In this document: positions 12,301 through 27,300 of the stretch, piece by piece | Layout of the letters: each line of letters starts with the position of its first letter | Numbering within the stretch: the stretch's first letter is position 1 | Assembly: GCF_050908995.1 (NCBI RefSeq) | Contig: NC_135119.1 | Location: forward strand, 27,309,001 to 27,373,000 | DNA from: Andrena cerasifolii | Taxonomy: Eukaryota > Arthropoda > Insecta > Hymenoptera > Andrenidae | Reading direction: 5' to 3' | Length of the DNA stretch: 64,000 nt | Translations under genes and position numbers: made by a program | Notes under the pieces: model-generated | Databases searched by the model: none | Told to the model about the DNA's origin: nothing | The model's input: only the letters and a program-made list of their open reading frames with translations

Positions 12301-15300
12301 GCAGAAGCAATATAATTGTATTTATATTTATATTTTTTATAAACAAATTTTGTGAATAAATCGTACTCATTTGTGTTTCACAAATATGTCTACGTTAATG
12401 TATCAAAAAGAAAACCTAAGAAAGCTCATTCCCTCGTGGTCAGATAAAGAAATTCTACTGTGGCTCAGAAATGGTCCACTTAGCTAATCGGTCGACCAAT
12501 TCAACATCTTGATTGTTCCGCTCTATGCTAATGAGTAATAGCCGATAATCAAATTTTCCTCGTACACAAACATCTTCCTCTATTAAATCAATCGAAGCAG
12601 ATTTATTAATAACTGACCACATTATCAAGCACATCGATGACACTAGAAGCTGACAACGGCGTGAAACTGTTACAAATACACCGGGAAGGCTTGTCGAATT
12701 GGAAAATCGGCTGGAGTGTCCCCGCGAAATCGTATCTCGACATTTAATGGCAGCCCGTAATCGCTTTAACTCGATTAACGCTAATTGGCCCCGAGGGTCG
12801 TTAGGATTGTCTCTGGTGTTATCCCAGGAGCGATCTCCCTACAGCTGCCCGTAATTTCGTTTATCTGGCTGCGTGTTTCCTGCACGCGATCAAATTAATG
12901 TGTCTGACTTCAAAAAAGTGTCTTAGAAAAGATAAGATCGGAATGACTTTAATTATTCAGGGGTTCACACTGATTGAATATGATGAAAGCTTCTAGGCTT
13001 TCTAGAGTTTCAATTTTATTGGCATTTGATGGTGTAAGTGGCTACTGTTTTTGATAATTGTTTCTTGTAAAGATAGATTCATTGTTATTGAGATCACCGT
13101 TGTTTTAGGCTATAAGGCAATGGCGCGCCCAGAAAGGGCTCTGGCACCCCCCAAAGAAGGGGCATTGTGAAAAGAAAAGAAAACTGGATTGTATTCTTTA
13201 AATACACTTTTATAATCACCTAATGAATTTTATTGAATTTGCATTAAATATATTTTTAGCCGTTCAGCTTGGCTGCCCCCAAGATTAAATCCTGAGTGCT
13301 CCACTGGCACAAAAGAATGCCCAATTTTCTGGTAAGGGAACGCTATTTACGATGGTGAGAGCGGTGAAAGCGCTGACAAATGGACCAAAACGATTCTGAG
13401 TGGCTTTGAAATTGAATTGCCGAGTGGGTAGCTAAAGACGACTGTGTCTCTATTTCAAACTCAATGTTTTCCTCCTCCATCTTGTTCTTTGTCTTTCTTT
13501 TTGGTGGATTCCCCTTTTCATACGAGACCAAAGCGTTAAGGAAGCAGTAACTGAATATAGTTATTGAAAGGATTAGAGATCTTCCTCTCTATTCTTAATA
13601 GTGGCAAGTTTCAAAGCTATTTCATAGATTGGAATAAAAAAAACACTGTACCATTGCGGAAATTCTTAGGATAGCAGGTTTTCAAAGACCAGAAGCTTAA
13701 GAATCATGAGATAAGCAATAGCGGGGGCTCCACTGCGCATGCTCCAATGGAAGTGGAAAAATGGGCGTAGCCATTACTCCCTCCATTCTACCGCTCGCAG
13801 TTTGTGAAGAATCAGTGACTCGTTCGGGGTTTGCCAAGTGATCTAGTTTCGAGGCAAAGCCCTTTATTTCTCACGTCACTATTGCTCTGTAGGGTGACTG
13901 TACCTAATATCGCCAGGCAAAAATTAAATCGCTGTCAATTGAATAATAATTTATATTTTTGCAAGCAGTTCGTTTCAAAGTAAAGAGAAATTGCTCGTGA
14001 AATAAATCCAGAGGAAAGAGAAATCGACAATCGTGGGTTGGCGATTCGTTGGTTGCAAAAGAACTAATAACTAATACGCGCTTCCTTCGCTAGACAGCAT
14101 TATAGTTTCATTTAACCGCAGCTGAATGAAGAGACGAGCCGTCCCTATTGACACACAGTGTATTGCAAGGTACGTAATTCCATTCGGTCAATCGTTCGCT
14201 GAAAGGCCTTTTCGCCGTTAACGAGGTCGATAGGGTGATACAGTGACGCGTTCGACGTAGACGTGTGTCAACCAAGCCACGATCGCTCGATTCGATCGCG
14301 AGCGTGCAGTGATAAAAACGAGAACTCTTTCTCGACCCCCCTGAAGTACTATCGAACGCGGGCGATGAAATACTTTCGAGTCATCGAGCTACTTTTCTGA
14401 ACTCTGCCTCGAATTATCTGGAAAGATACACCTCAAATAGAAAGCTATTCACAAATTTGGCTATTAAGCCTCTTTCACACGAGAAATTTTACGGTCCATA
14501 ATTCTCCAACTTTCCAAGCCAATACTAACTCTGTCAAGTACACGTACCCAAAACACCAATTCACGTAATTCAGACACCCGAAAGTGCCGCGCGTGGAAAG
14601 AGGCCTTAAGGCCGCCGAACCTCGACAGAGCCTGAAAGCGAGCAAAGCGGCTGCTCGAAGACAAGAGACTGATCGATACGCGTGCTCTGATCGCGACGGG
14701 AAAGTGCAAGTTCGTTGCACCCTCGAACGGGCGCTTAAGCTGCAAGACGGTAGACAACACTTAAGCTGGGCTTGTGCGCGAGTGTCTGCTCGACCGTAGG
14801 TGGACGAGCCCGAGGAAACGCATACAGGAGCGAGCACACGTCTCTGGGGCTTCTTTCACCGGAAGCTCGGCGGCCCGCGCCGCCAGCCCTTCCGCTATTG
14901 CGTATAGATATTCTAATGAAGCGGATCGAGCGATCCACGACGCTTCCTCGCGTTTCACGCTTCGTCTGGCGTGGGCGTGTCTTTACTTAGGTTATTGTAG
15001 TGGCAAACCTGTGTGCAGGGTTCTGGGTGTGCCTTCCTCATTTTCTGATAAATTTTCCAAGTACTATAGGGAAAGCAAATTAAGTGTTGAACCATCATCC
15101 GCCTTTGAATTTTCCTTAGAAGAATATCCACCACATTATCAATGCATCAGGTATCGGATCAATTTAAGGTTGAAGTACTCTAATTGAAACTTGGAGAAAG
15201 TGTGATATTAATTATTATATTATATATATAAGCCTGTTCATATATAAATTCCTATAACAGGCTTCGCAATTCCTATGTTTTCAGGAGCACGGAAAAAACC

Positions 15301-18300
15301 GGACCTCGGGCGGCGGGACTTGAACCCGCGATCTATCTTATGGATCCTCGGCGTACTGGGCAGCCACCTAACCAACTCCACCAAAACCGAACCTCCGAGG
15401 ACTTTTATTCCGAACTCCTTTTTATGTGGGTTTCTGATCCCACATAATGTTATGTATCATTTCTAATAAGGGTAATATTAGTCAAAAGTTTGTAAATCCG
15501 AGGGTTCGTTTATTGCAGACATTCTACCGAAAAATGTAATCGTAAAGGTTTTCCTATATACGGCTGCACGCAACGCGAAGAACTTCAAAGTCGATTTTCT
15601 TGAAAACGAAGCGCGATATAAAAAAAAGTTACTCTCTCTTTTCGACTTATAACAAGACGAAGAAAGGAATAAAATTGTTTGATATTGCGCTTCATTTACG
15701 AGAAAATCTCGAAATTGAAATTCTCGACGTTGCGTCCAGTCGAGTATAGGAAAACCTGCATTAAGTGGGGCTCATTGGTGACCACGATGCAAGTCAATGT
15801 GTTGTGTTTTTCCAAAAGACTCACACCACTTAGACCCTGCATTTTCAAACCCCGTTCGCCTTAAGATTTTTCTAGAACTCTTATTCACGAGTCACAGTAA
15901 ATTCGCGTGAAATAGGAAAACAGGCTGAGCAATGATTAATCCTCTTCAGCCGTGGCGTACTTCGAATGATGGGGGAGGTTCGAGTGGGGCATTGAGCGGT
16001 CCCTCTCGCGGACAATACTTGTCTTCGTCGTCTAGCCGCGTAAGTAAGCCTGGCGCCGACTAATTCCAAAGATAATTCCCATCGAACCCGAGACACGCCG
16101 CGCGGTGGACTACGGTCTAGCCTCGATTACGGATTGTTCGCTCAATTCTCCGCGGGCGTGCGAATTGCAATTGAACGAGCTGCACCGCGACGTATTCTAT
16201 TTAGCGCCATCGATTCACCGAAACAGTTCCACGTGATCGAGTCGAGCTGAAAACAACGACTACCTTTATAATTGATCTGCTTCTCCGTTGCACGGTCACT
16301 TCGGGGAAATATAGATAAGCGTTGACGACGCGCGTTGATTAATGAAGGAGGAATAGACTTCGCTTTGAAGAGTGGTGCTTGAAGTTAACAGCGTGATATG
16401 GGAGTCCTGAGAGTCTTAAGCGGAAGATGGGAAAGTAGGAAGTGCTAAATCTCAAAACTGGATTGCTATCTCCAGAATGTGAGGTGTGGAGGGGACACTT
16501 CGTCCCCGGGCATGCGCATTAGAGACTTCATTATTCCTCGCTACAGCTCTGAATAGTTAAGGAGAACCCCACTGTGACGGCGGGAAAATGAAGCCTTTTT
16601 TTAAGAATGTCTCTCAGGAATAATTTACAGTTTTCATATAAAATTTGAATTAGCTACTTTTAGCGCGATATCTTAAGAGCAGCTCCGAAGTGAAATTTAA
16701 ATCTTTTGTTATAAACAATTTGAATATAGTTTCCGTTGCACGTAACGATTCTTTAAACAAATTATTTTTATAAAAATGACGCGCTTTGGAAGAAAAAGTT
16801 GCGAAAATTCGCAAATAAGGTGGACAGTTTTTCGAGTACAAAATCATCAAGAAATTTTATTCCTGAATCGATGAATACCGCACAAAGCGTCTCCCTGCAC
16901 GGTTATCGAATTCCAACGCGGTTCTTCGTTGTAAGATGAAGCAGACCCGTCGAGAGGAGGTCAGGAAGTAAACAGGTGATAAAACAGCGCGTCCATAGAG
17001 GCAAGGTTAACTCAAGGCCGCATATGCATACGCATTTATTGTGAGCTCGATGAAGATTACGCGTTCCATATGCGTGACACACATTCCAATGTAGGTTTGA
17101 CGTAATCTAATCTCCTCGATGACGATCCATCTCGCCCTAATAACGTTTGCATTCATCGAACGTTCCGCGTTTCATCGACGAAACGAACGATAGCTTCTTA
17201 GCCCATTCAAACTGGCCGATGCTCAGTGCTCGATCCTGGGGAGATAAAATCGTTCGAGCTTCGATAATACGTCTTCGAAATTAAAAAATAATTCACGGAT
17301 GAAAATTTTTGCAAGCCTTTTGAGGACAATTAATCTTCCTTTTTATTATTTATTTCTTCCACGAGTAAAGACCGTTTAGTTTAGAATATACAATTAATAA
17401 AGTTAACGAAGAAGATTTTTCCACAACTCGTGCAACCCGTGCGTGGACCGCCTATGGGCGTTCACCGAGCATAATAAACGCGTAGGACTCCAGAATTTCC
17501 GCACGCGGGGTGTGCTAAGTCTTTCAATCAACATCGAAACGCTCGCATCAAGATTTATCGACAATATTCAACTAATACCAAGCCTAAATGACTCGTCACA
17601 CGACCTTTGTCACTAGAAACTGCACCATCCAATCCACCCAGCAGACTTTTGTTCAAAGTCACAGCTACCGTGGTGATTCGACTTATTTACCAGCGTCGAC
17701 TTAATTAAATCTGTTATACGCATAACGAGAGAGTACGCTCCTCGAGTGAGCGCCGAGCGATTATTGACTATTAATACGCGACTCCGCGAGCGATTACAAC
17801 CTCCTCTCGTCCCTTGCGGACAGAACTTATCTCTGCTGGCGATTCATTAATCTCCCCCGAGCTCAATTATGCGCGAAACGAGGTTAACGCTCGCACACTT
17901 ATTGTTAGCCGCAACAAATACTGGACAGAGCGAGGGGGCACGATTATGCCCGATAGATACTTAATACGACGCTTATTCACAATGTACATAGTTGACCTAT
18001 AAGGCACGCTAGCGGCCAGCAAGATATGGCGTAGTCTAGCGTCATCGGACAGGGGCCATTAGCGAAAGCAAGGCCCAATTTGCGAGGTCACGTGGGTGGG
18101 CACCACGCAGGGTTGGATTTGTGTATAGGGTAAATAGGCTGCGAATTTTTGGGGCGGGGAATTTGGGTGAAAGAATTTGGAAAGGATTTAAACACAGAGG
18201 CTTGTGACAATTTTAAAAAAAAAATCATCTTTTTTTCATATAGCAAATCAGCAATAATTTATACGCGAGTTGTCGTATCGAATTAAGGGTATTCTCCGGT

Positions 18301-21300
18301 CAAAAAATACAATTTTTTTTTTGCTTATTTTCAGAATGACCAGGTAAAATTTTAGAACGAAATTCCTAACGGTACAAATTTCACAGGCAGGTAAGGGGCC
18401 TGAATAATAGGTGATTTTTGAAAATAAATTGTGGCGCAGGTTTAATAGATAGAAATGTGATTTTTCTTTTAATTAATAATACATTTATTGAACTTAAAAA
18501 AGAATGAATTTTTGTTTCTGTCCCCGTCACTAGACTAGCACGCTCGGCATCAAACAGTAAGTTCTATGTAAGATCATCTCGGCAAGTACACGAGGAAATT
18601 AAAAAATAGTGTTTTTTATAAGAATGTTGCGTGATTGAACAAAACAGTATTTTTTAATTTCCTCGTGTACTTCCCGAGATAATCTTATATAGAACTCCAA
18701 AATTTTCGTTTTTTTGTTCTAAGGTGAATGTCCCAATTTCTGCTAATTTAAGAGGTTACTCGTCAGAAAGAAGGTGTAAAAAATTTGTTTGTGATCAAAA
18801 TTTGCAGAGTAATTGATTAATTCGTTAATAATAAATCAACCAGTAAAATTTTGTTGAGTAGAAATGCGTATACCCATAGTGACCCTGTTCCTTACCATAA
18901 CCAGCTAAAACACGGTCGAAAAATCATGAGTCTCTGATTTTAAAAGTTTTTCGTTGCTTATGCTGCACTTTGATTAGCCCCAAGCTCGTGCAACACTCGC
19001 GGAAATGTTCAAATAATTTAGAATTATTTTGTTAATAATAAGAAAAATACGAAATGAGCAGAAACTGGGACATTCACCTTATGTCAAAAAGTGACAAAGA
19101 GAAATCTTTCCGGCCGCGGAACCCTCTTTTTCAGAAGAAGTTTCTTTTGTTGAGCTGTGGCGTCGCCATTATGTATTAAAAGAATTAAAAAAAATATTGT
19201 GATCATATCATTCTTTAAGGTATCTACAATAAAAGCCTACAAACAGATTTTGTATTCCGTTCACTACACTTTTATAAATAAAATTCTGAAGATCAGGCTG
19301 CTTTTCCAAGCTCTAGAGTGGTATTACCCTTGAAATAATAAGATAATAAATCCATAAGTGAAAGACGTTGGTAGATACGCTTGAGTTTCAGTAAAGCAGA
19401 GTCTCGAAGACCGGTGGAGGGCGAGGATACGCGACAGAGCGGCGCGGCGGATCCACCGAAGTAAGCGGCTCGAAAGATCATTCGAGTGGGTACAGCTGCG
19501 GGTATTCGTAACCGTGCGTTGCACCGATCGCCGTGGAACACGATATAGGATTATCGTCGTGTTACAGGCATATCGAACGCGATACACGTTGCAGAAACCG
19601 GATACGCGCTGGTACCATCTTCGTGTTGCTGGCGGGCACGGCGTTACATAGGTACACTTGCGCTGGCAGTCTGTCCGTGGCCGAGCGATGGAAAAAAGAG
19701 TCCGCAACGAGAACCACGCGCCAACCGCCGTCTTCATCCGACGGGCAACTGAGCTGTTCCTACTGTTTCAATGGCCACGATCAGGTGGCTCTATTGGTTC
19801 CTCGGCGGCGAAGTGAGTGGAATTGTTGGGGAAATGGAAAAGTGAAGACGATGGAACGGTCGGTCTTACATTCAAGTGCTGGTAACTTAATTTTTTTTTA
19901 AAAGAAGAGAGTAGAGTGTTGAGGAAATGAAAAAGTGAGATAATGGCAAACTCTTTCTACTCTTTTAAGGGGGGACTCCACGGTAATGGCCCGAAAAGTA
20001 AAGGTATCTTTGGATATTTATTAAAAGCGAACTACGTAATGGATCTTTTTTTAAACTTTCAGGACTTTTTATTGAATATTTAAGTCGTACGAATACCTTT
20101 TTTTAAATTTATTTAAATTAGATTTATAAGCTGTACGGGACTAATACCTAACTTAGAGCCGCAAAAAATTCCCCCTGACACGGTTATCAGTTTTCCAGTG
20201 AAACGGTTGTTCGGAAAACAAAAACCAAAAAGTTTTAGAAACTATATGCGCATGGCAAGAGGGACAGGGGACACTAAAGCACCTATTGTACGAAGGCAAG
20301 AAGTTAGATAGAACGAAAGTAAAGGAACAAGAATTATTTAAGAACATAGAATTATTAGCAGCTGAATATAACGAGGGTAGTAAAATAGTATAGGAGCTTG
20401 GAGAGAGAGAGAAGAGAGGCACGAGGGGAAGGAGAGATAGTACAAATCGACCAAAGAAAAGTATAATATAATAGTAGCTAAAGTCGTAAAAGCCAGCCGT
20501 AATCTTTTTGTTTCCTTCTAAATGGTCGTAGGTATACGCTGCAAGTGATAAACGATGTATGCGCGAAAATGAACAATCATACGTTTTTTGCTTCTACTGA
20601 AAACTTTAACTACATACTGGCATCGTTTAGTACAGCGCCGTTCAGGAAATATGTTGTAGGGGGCGTGATTGTGAATAACTTTTTCCTATACATGTAACCG
20701 GCGGTCGGCCCTAGTTTCCGAGATATTTGCAAAAATCTTTACTTCAAATTTCTGAGCGCGACAGACATTTTCGACGAAAACAGAAAGCAAATAATTGTTG
20801 CGCGCCGTAGCATTCCACTTTCCAACTTGTACCGGGTATCAGTATTGGAGTTTGGAGATGCTAAAAATGAGACTGCAAAAAATTACGTTTTAGAACCGGT
20901 GATCCAAATGTCTGGCGGTGCCGGCACTCTCGAAAGCATCCTCTTTCCAGCGAAAAAATTATGTTTTAGTTAAACTTACATCGGTTCGCTACCATGCTTT
21001 ACGCGCTCGCAGGCAGGCGCGCACCCTCCGCGCTAATAGCCCCAACCAATACTAATACCCGGGACAAGTTGGAAAGTGGAATGCGTTGTGTCGGAATGAG
21101 TCAACAGAAATACTCTACAGAGAGGCGATTGTGGTAAGGTGATTAAAAAAATTTCCCTTCAAATCTATGAGGAAAAGTTTACCAAGGTTTTTTGCGCGTA
21201 TCTTAGAAAGTAAGGCCGACCGCCAGCCACGTGTATAGGAAAAAGCTCAGAATCATGCCCCCTGCAACATATTTCAAGGCCACCGAAATCAGTGATGGTC

Positions 21301-24300
21301 ATGCTAATCCACAAGTTTATCGTGTAACATAATTAAATATGGTTCACCCCTCCCAAAATTAGTATCCCCAAAAACTCATTCCCTGCTAAATTTATCCACT
21401 TCGAGAAGAAAAATTCTCCGCTCGAAGCATCAAAGAAAAAAAGAATAAACCTTCCGAAAATCCCAACACCAGCCATGAAAAACATCCCATCCCAAATGCG
21501 TGATCAATTCGGTCCAATTTGCGGGGAGCACGACTACAAAGTTAATCCGCCTATCTCCGCTCGATGATTCTGCAACGGTCGCGATTACGCTTATCACCGC
21601 TAATGGTCTAGGTCAAGGTTCCCCCTCGCCAAACGCTATCTGGGTCACATGCAGAAGACCCTCGATCCCGGAGTCTCCCAAAAAACTATTAACTCATCGT
21701 CGCCTTGAAAATGCGCTTGAAACCACTGCGCCACACGTCGGCTCGGCAAAAGGCCCCCGAGATAACTAAAAAGAGAGGTGTTTATTATTCGGAACGACAT
21801 CCCGCGAGCGTGACGACATGCGGCGCGATGAAAGCAACGAGATCGAGCACGTGCAGCGGAGAGTGCAAATAGCTGCGCAGATACATGTATTTCAGCGCGA
21901 CGAGTTGCAGACGCAAGAGGAAGTGCCATTTTACACCGTCTGCATCGAAACTGGAGCAGAAACACTTTCGGCGAACCAGCAGCCGTTTGTAAGAATTCAA
22001 CGGACCCCCCAGTTAGCATTCACGCAACAGGAATTTCCCAAAACATTTGCATGTTTTTCTTTAACTGGAATGGGCTTCCGTGTAATCGAGATTCCAGTGG
22101 AAGCATCGACTGAGGTGCTAAATAAGCGTAACGACGGGATATATTGCGTGGGAATATATCGAACTAAGTAGTTTTACTACTCGGCTTTGCCAGGAATTTA
22201 GATTCTTTCTTTCTTTTTCCCCTTTTCTTTAAGTTATATTGTTGCGAATGTTTTCAGGCGACAGACAAATTACATAGACATATAAACTTTCTGCTTTGTA
22301 TATTAAAATTTCAGCCAAGTATGAGGAGGTGAGAGAAAGAAATGTTATTGGGAACTGTACAGAGTCGAGGAATTTTACTTTCCTTCGATCAAACGTCAGC
22401 TGACAGACGAGCATTCGCTTTTGTGTACCTTTCTATGGTAACGTTTTGTGGAAACTGTGCTGAGTTATTCTACTGCTTTGGGAGCATTGAAGTTTCTATG
22501 CTACATTTGGAGATTTGTGTGCGTAGCTTTGCAAGGGAGCATGGTATAGCAGTGTGGCGATACTTTCGAGTCCGCCGACAGATGGCATTCGACCGCTCCC
22601 GCTTTCTCGCAAGTTCTCCCTCATCTACCCATTTGTATATACGTATACCTGCTTCGTCTTATCTTCTAACATCGCCGTGGCTAAGGCTAGGTAAATCTTA
22701 CCGATGAAAGCCCACTAGCCAGGCTGAAGAAAAAACGCCAACCTCCTTCCTTCCTTCGGTCTTCCTTCCGTCCTACCTTTCAGCAGTTCTCAACCACCGC
22801 CACAGGTAGGAAAGAAATTGAAGGGACCGCCACGCCACCAAGGGAAGGATGAATAATCCCCCCCACCATCACCACTACACTATTACCGCAACAGAGGGCT
22901 CTCTATTCCCATCTGAGATGACAACAGGATCTTTTAAACAGCGATTTATATCAAATAAAACCCCTTCACAGTGCAATGAAATGAATAAAAAAGAATACTC
23001 AAACACAAACTTATATAAATAAAACCTGTATTAGTGGGGGAGCTCCTTCTTAACTTACGTTATTTCATTATATACAATTCTATTCGCGAAAATCCACTTT
23101 GCCTGGTGCATTCACATCCGAAACCAGAAAATTGATGGATATAAAGGAAAACCACCCCGCTGGGGTTAAAGTTGAGGGCCATTGGGGGAGGGGAGGGGGA
23201 TTTACTGGAATTAAAAGAAATAAGAAGAGGAGATTAAAATTTCAAACCAGGTCGTTTATATCCGAAATCGATCGCGCGGACCAGGATCTAGGCTAAGAAG
23301 TTGGCTCCCATCCGCCAGTGGACATATGAATTTCGACGTAGCCGTACTGCCAACAAGTCCAGATGTTTCCTATTTTTAGTCCGAACGCGATAGGAATAGC
23401 TGCAAGCGCCGATCCGAAAGACTAATTCGAGGGGAACGTTGAACCTTAGCGACGCGCGCTTAGAATTATGACCAGGGACGAGGCGATGCTACGATTCAGT
23501 CGCGATATCCCATTCGTGAAGTGATAGCAGAAGTTTTGATTGATCTTTAGAGTGCCAGTGGCATTTAAAATTATTTTAGGAATAAGAACAAAAATTCCCC
23601 GTCTTCGTTAATAAACGGCATTTGTATTCGTAAACCCCATGCAATCATTATGTCAAATACGTTACGTGGAAATTGTAAAGATACATAATTGTGCCGGTGA
23701 TTATGAAACTGGTATAAGTCACGTACTTTTTGTTTCGAGATATTTAGACTGTTGCGTTTGACTGTTAAAAGATATTTTTCCATTATTCGACAAAATGTTT
23801 TACAACATATCGACGCGCGTTACGAAGAGTCAAACTTATCTATCATTGTCAAATTTTATACGTTCATAACTTGAATATACGCTCATAAAATGTGTTTTCT
23901 TAAACCTGAGTAGCAAACAAAAGCGATGTTTCATCGCATACACGAAACCGAGTTAAATGAATTATATAAACCTTTAAAAAAAAATTAATAGCTAAACCGA
24001 GGGAGGGTGGTAAAAACATCATAATTACCCTTATGTGATTTAAGAATGTGATTGATTAAATGGCCCAAAAATTCAAGCCAAAACGAACGACAAGAATTCA
24101 TCGACGTGACGATTGATTTCGCAAGAGTGTCGGTTCACACGTTCGCGAAACAGTCGCCACGTCGATCCCATCAAATCGTTTCCCGCGGTACGCTCCTCGA
24201 GAGCCACTCGTGGGTGCCCTCTACGCTCGCAAAAAGGGTGGCCGCTGAGGAGTCTACTTGAGTAGCGCACTTCGGCTTCGAGTAGCTTTCGCGGCGACAA

Positions 24301-27300
24301 TCTACGCGTATGCTCGGGCCCCTTTTCGATGGTGCCACGCCGCGGGCCCATTCGCGCGAAGCGAATCGAAAAGGACAAACGGCCCGCGAAACGCCTAGCG
24401 GTGCTCTTGTGCGTGCCCTCGCCTTGCCTGGATTGCGCTTTTCGAGCACGTCCCCGCTGCTCGAGCCAGCTCGACGCGCTCGTTTCGACCCAAGGCTGCC
24501 GGGGCAATTAAGTGACAATGAGACTTTTATGTCTGTGCACTGTTCCACGGTGGAAGAAGATCGATAGCGCTGGAACGTGGCTTACGCGGGCAACGGTTGT
24601 AACGAGTCCACTGTGGGCGAGCTTCACTGAAAGAACACTGGAAATCTGGATTCTTATTCTTTGCAAAATGGTAGTCCTCGAGATTTATTGGAAGTGAAAG
24701 CTTCCAGATGCTCAATCCAGTGGCGAAATTAAAATTTAATAAAAAAGAGGTGAAATTATAAAAAGCAGAATGTCACTATTTATTTGATTCCAGATTACCG
24801 GCATATGGTAGTACTACCACTTTATTTATTTTACTTAATAAAATCGTAACATATAAAGATGACGATAAACAGTTTCCGGATTCCTTGTCAGCGCACAAAA
24901 ATCTACAAAAAACGGCTATTGAATGTTACAGAACAGAAAAAAGTTTAATTTTGCTGGACATATTATTATTATACACTATTCTTTATACATTACGTTTTTA
25001 TTAAGTAAAATAAATGAAGCAATTGTGTCTTCTACCCTACTGTACTAGAAATATTTATTGCATCACTCTCAAATTTACATAGCACGTATAACTTTCATAG
25101 CAATATGATCAATAAAAGGTTTTGTATGTATATGCACAACTTGTTTTGGCCAAGACACAGAGCTACATATTTCTATAACAAATAAATTTCGCAGTAACAT
25201 CCTCCTAGTACTAATAATAAGAGAAGGGTAAGCAATAATGTTTTTATTAGTGTGCTGCAATAAATATTTCCAGTACCGTATATGTAAAACTTTAGAGCGC
25301 TAGGTGCGAGAGGGCAGGGGGTATTTTAGGGGACAAAAAATATTTTTTTTAAATAACCTGCGACCCCCCCCCCCCCATATAAAATAAAGTAAATTTAATA
25401 AAGTAAAGAAAAAACATTAAAAATAGGTATTTCAAAATATAATTCTAGCTTAATAATATTTCAAAAAAAGACCCTCCAGAAAACACTTCGCGACCCCCAG
25501 GTTGGGAACCACTGATCCACAACTAAGGACCACCCTAATGAACACTGTATGCAGCTCAGAATTTAGAGAAAGGGGGCATCGCGACTCTCGCCATTTTCAA
25601 ACAGGAGGTCTTATCGCGCGTCCGAACAAGCCACGACGTACCACGATGCTGTTAATTCCGCTAAACATGGAAATGAAAGGTTCGACGGGGAGAACGCGAG
25701 GTCGAACGCCTAATGGCATTTTAATGCTCCGAGCTAAGAATTTCTTGGATTTCGTACTGGCGACCGTGACCGCGCGCACAGTTCGTTAGCCAACGGTAAA
25801 CATTTCGTCGATATCTGTACCGTAAATGAGAAATGTTCCCAGAACACCCCAGAGGGTGGAAATTTTGAAAAGAAGAGAAGAGGAAGTACGGTTTGACTTC
25901 TACAGGCTTCCATTTGGAATAAGGAAGAGCTACTCGATGCACTTTCTCGCGTTGGAAAAAATTGAAGGCTCAGCGAAATTAATCGCGTGCAACACGCGAA
26001 AACCTATAAAGCCACTCGTACAGAGCCGATACTTATTATTATTCCCATGGAAAGTGTTTGAGTTTCGTGTCCCGAGCGACCTTTGCCTGACCATGTTGCA
26101 TAATTTTATTAACAAGTAGTCCTTTGTTTCTTTAATAATACATCATGTTTTTTGTATAGTGTCTGTAATTAACTTCTGCGTGTTCAGGTAGTTTGCTAAT
26201 GAAGGCTAATATTAATGACGCGAATAAAGAATATATACAAAAAAAAATTATGTTAAACGATTTTATTCAAAATGTAAAAACTAAATTAAAATGTACTAAA
26301 AACTAAAAAATAATTCTTTTCTTGTACTACAATTTCGATGGTGATATACGAACGCCTGCAAAGTTTTAGATTTACTATTCGTACATACGTGACGGATCAT
26401 TTCTCGATAAATTGTGTATTTTCGGTAATCGTGATGCGACTAGCGTCCCGAATGCAGCGGCTTTTTGTCGTTTTTGTAAAGAACGCGAGTCGCTGAGTTC
26501 AAATCGTTTGGATTTGTGGTTATGAGTTATACTTATTGATGACTGGGTAATTTTTTTACCCGCCCCGGGTTAATTTTTTTCTTTAAATATTGTCTTGTCA
26601 TCCAAAGTACGCACGCCTGCAAAGTTTCAAGACGATTGGATAGTTGGAAGTGGATTAAAAAGTTGTCAGATTTGAACCATACATACAAACATACAAACAA
26701 ACAGGATCGAAGCTGAATAAAATCGTTTAAAAACAGTGGCACTGTTCAGTGGCGAGAATACGGTCGTAAAATTGTCGCGAGACATATTTTGTTAATGCAG
26801 AATTATCACGTTCAACGCGATAAGGTTCAAAGTCACGACCTCCGCTTCTAACCTCGTATAACCTTGAACCTACAGCTTCCCTCCCCAACAATTACTTTCA
26901 CTCCACAGCTCGAAATTCATTGCAGATTTTAAATCCTTTATTTAATGAATATAGTAATGAGAATCGTATTTTTTAGAGACACCGTGTACATGGAAAAGAA
27001 TTAGATTCAGTGGCAGATTGATAAAAACCGAGGAGAATTATTGCTCGGAATTGCCAGGGAAGGGGTTGTGTTAACAGCTGCGTAGACGGTAAAAGAAATG
27101 TGCACAAGTACAGCGAAGATAAATAAAACCTACATAAGCCCACAGCGACAATAAAGTCGACAAACACTGGAGAAATCGGGAGACAAATATAACGGTGGAC
27201 CATGGACGATAACCTCTTGGATCTGTCACTTCAGAAATCCGAAATTGTCTTCCAATAAATGTCGTCGCTAAAACTGAGGACGATTCGCGCGTCATTGATC

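Noticed and set aside
15303..15401. Functional tRNA gene
   Set aside because: B-box is good, but acceptor-to-D-arm spacing and the anticodon stem are not canonical; listed as a tRNA-like repeat instead.
24073..24567. Frames of 85-144 codons on both strands
   Set aside because: CpG-rich DNA with several overlapping open frames, no domain, no signal peptide and no matching splice partners.
24719..25514. hAT element bounded by CAGTGG and CCACTG
   Set aside because: The ends look hAT-like, but flanking 8-mers do not match and inner termini differ, so a single element is not supported.
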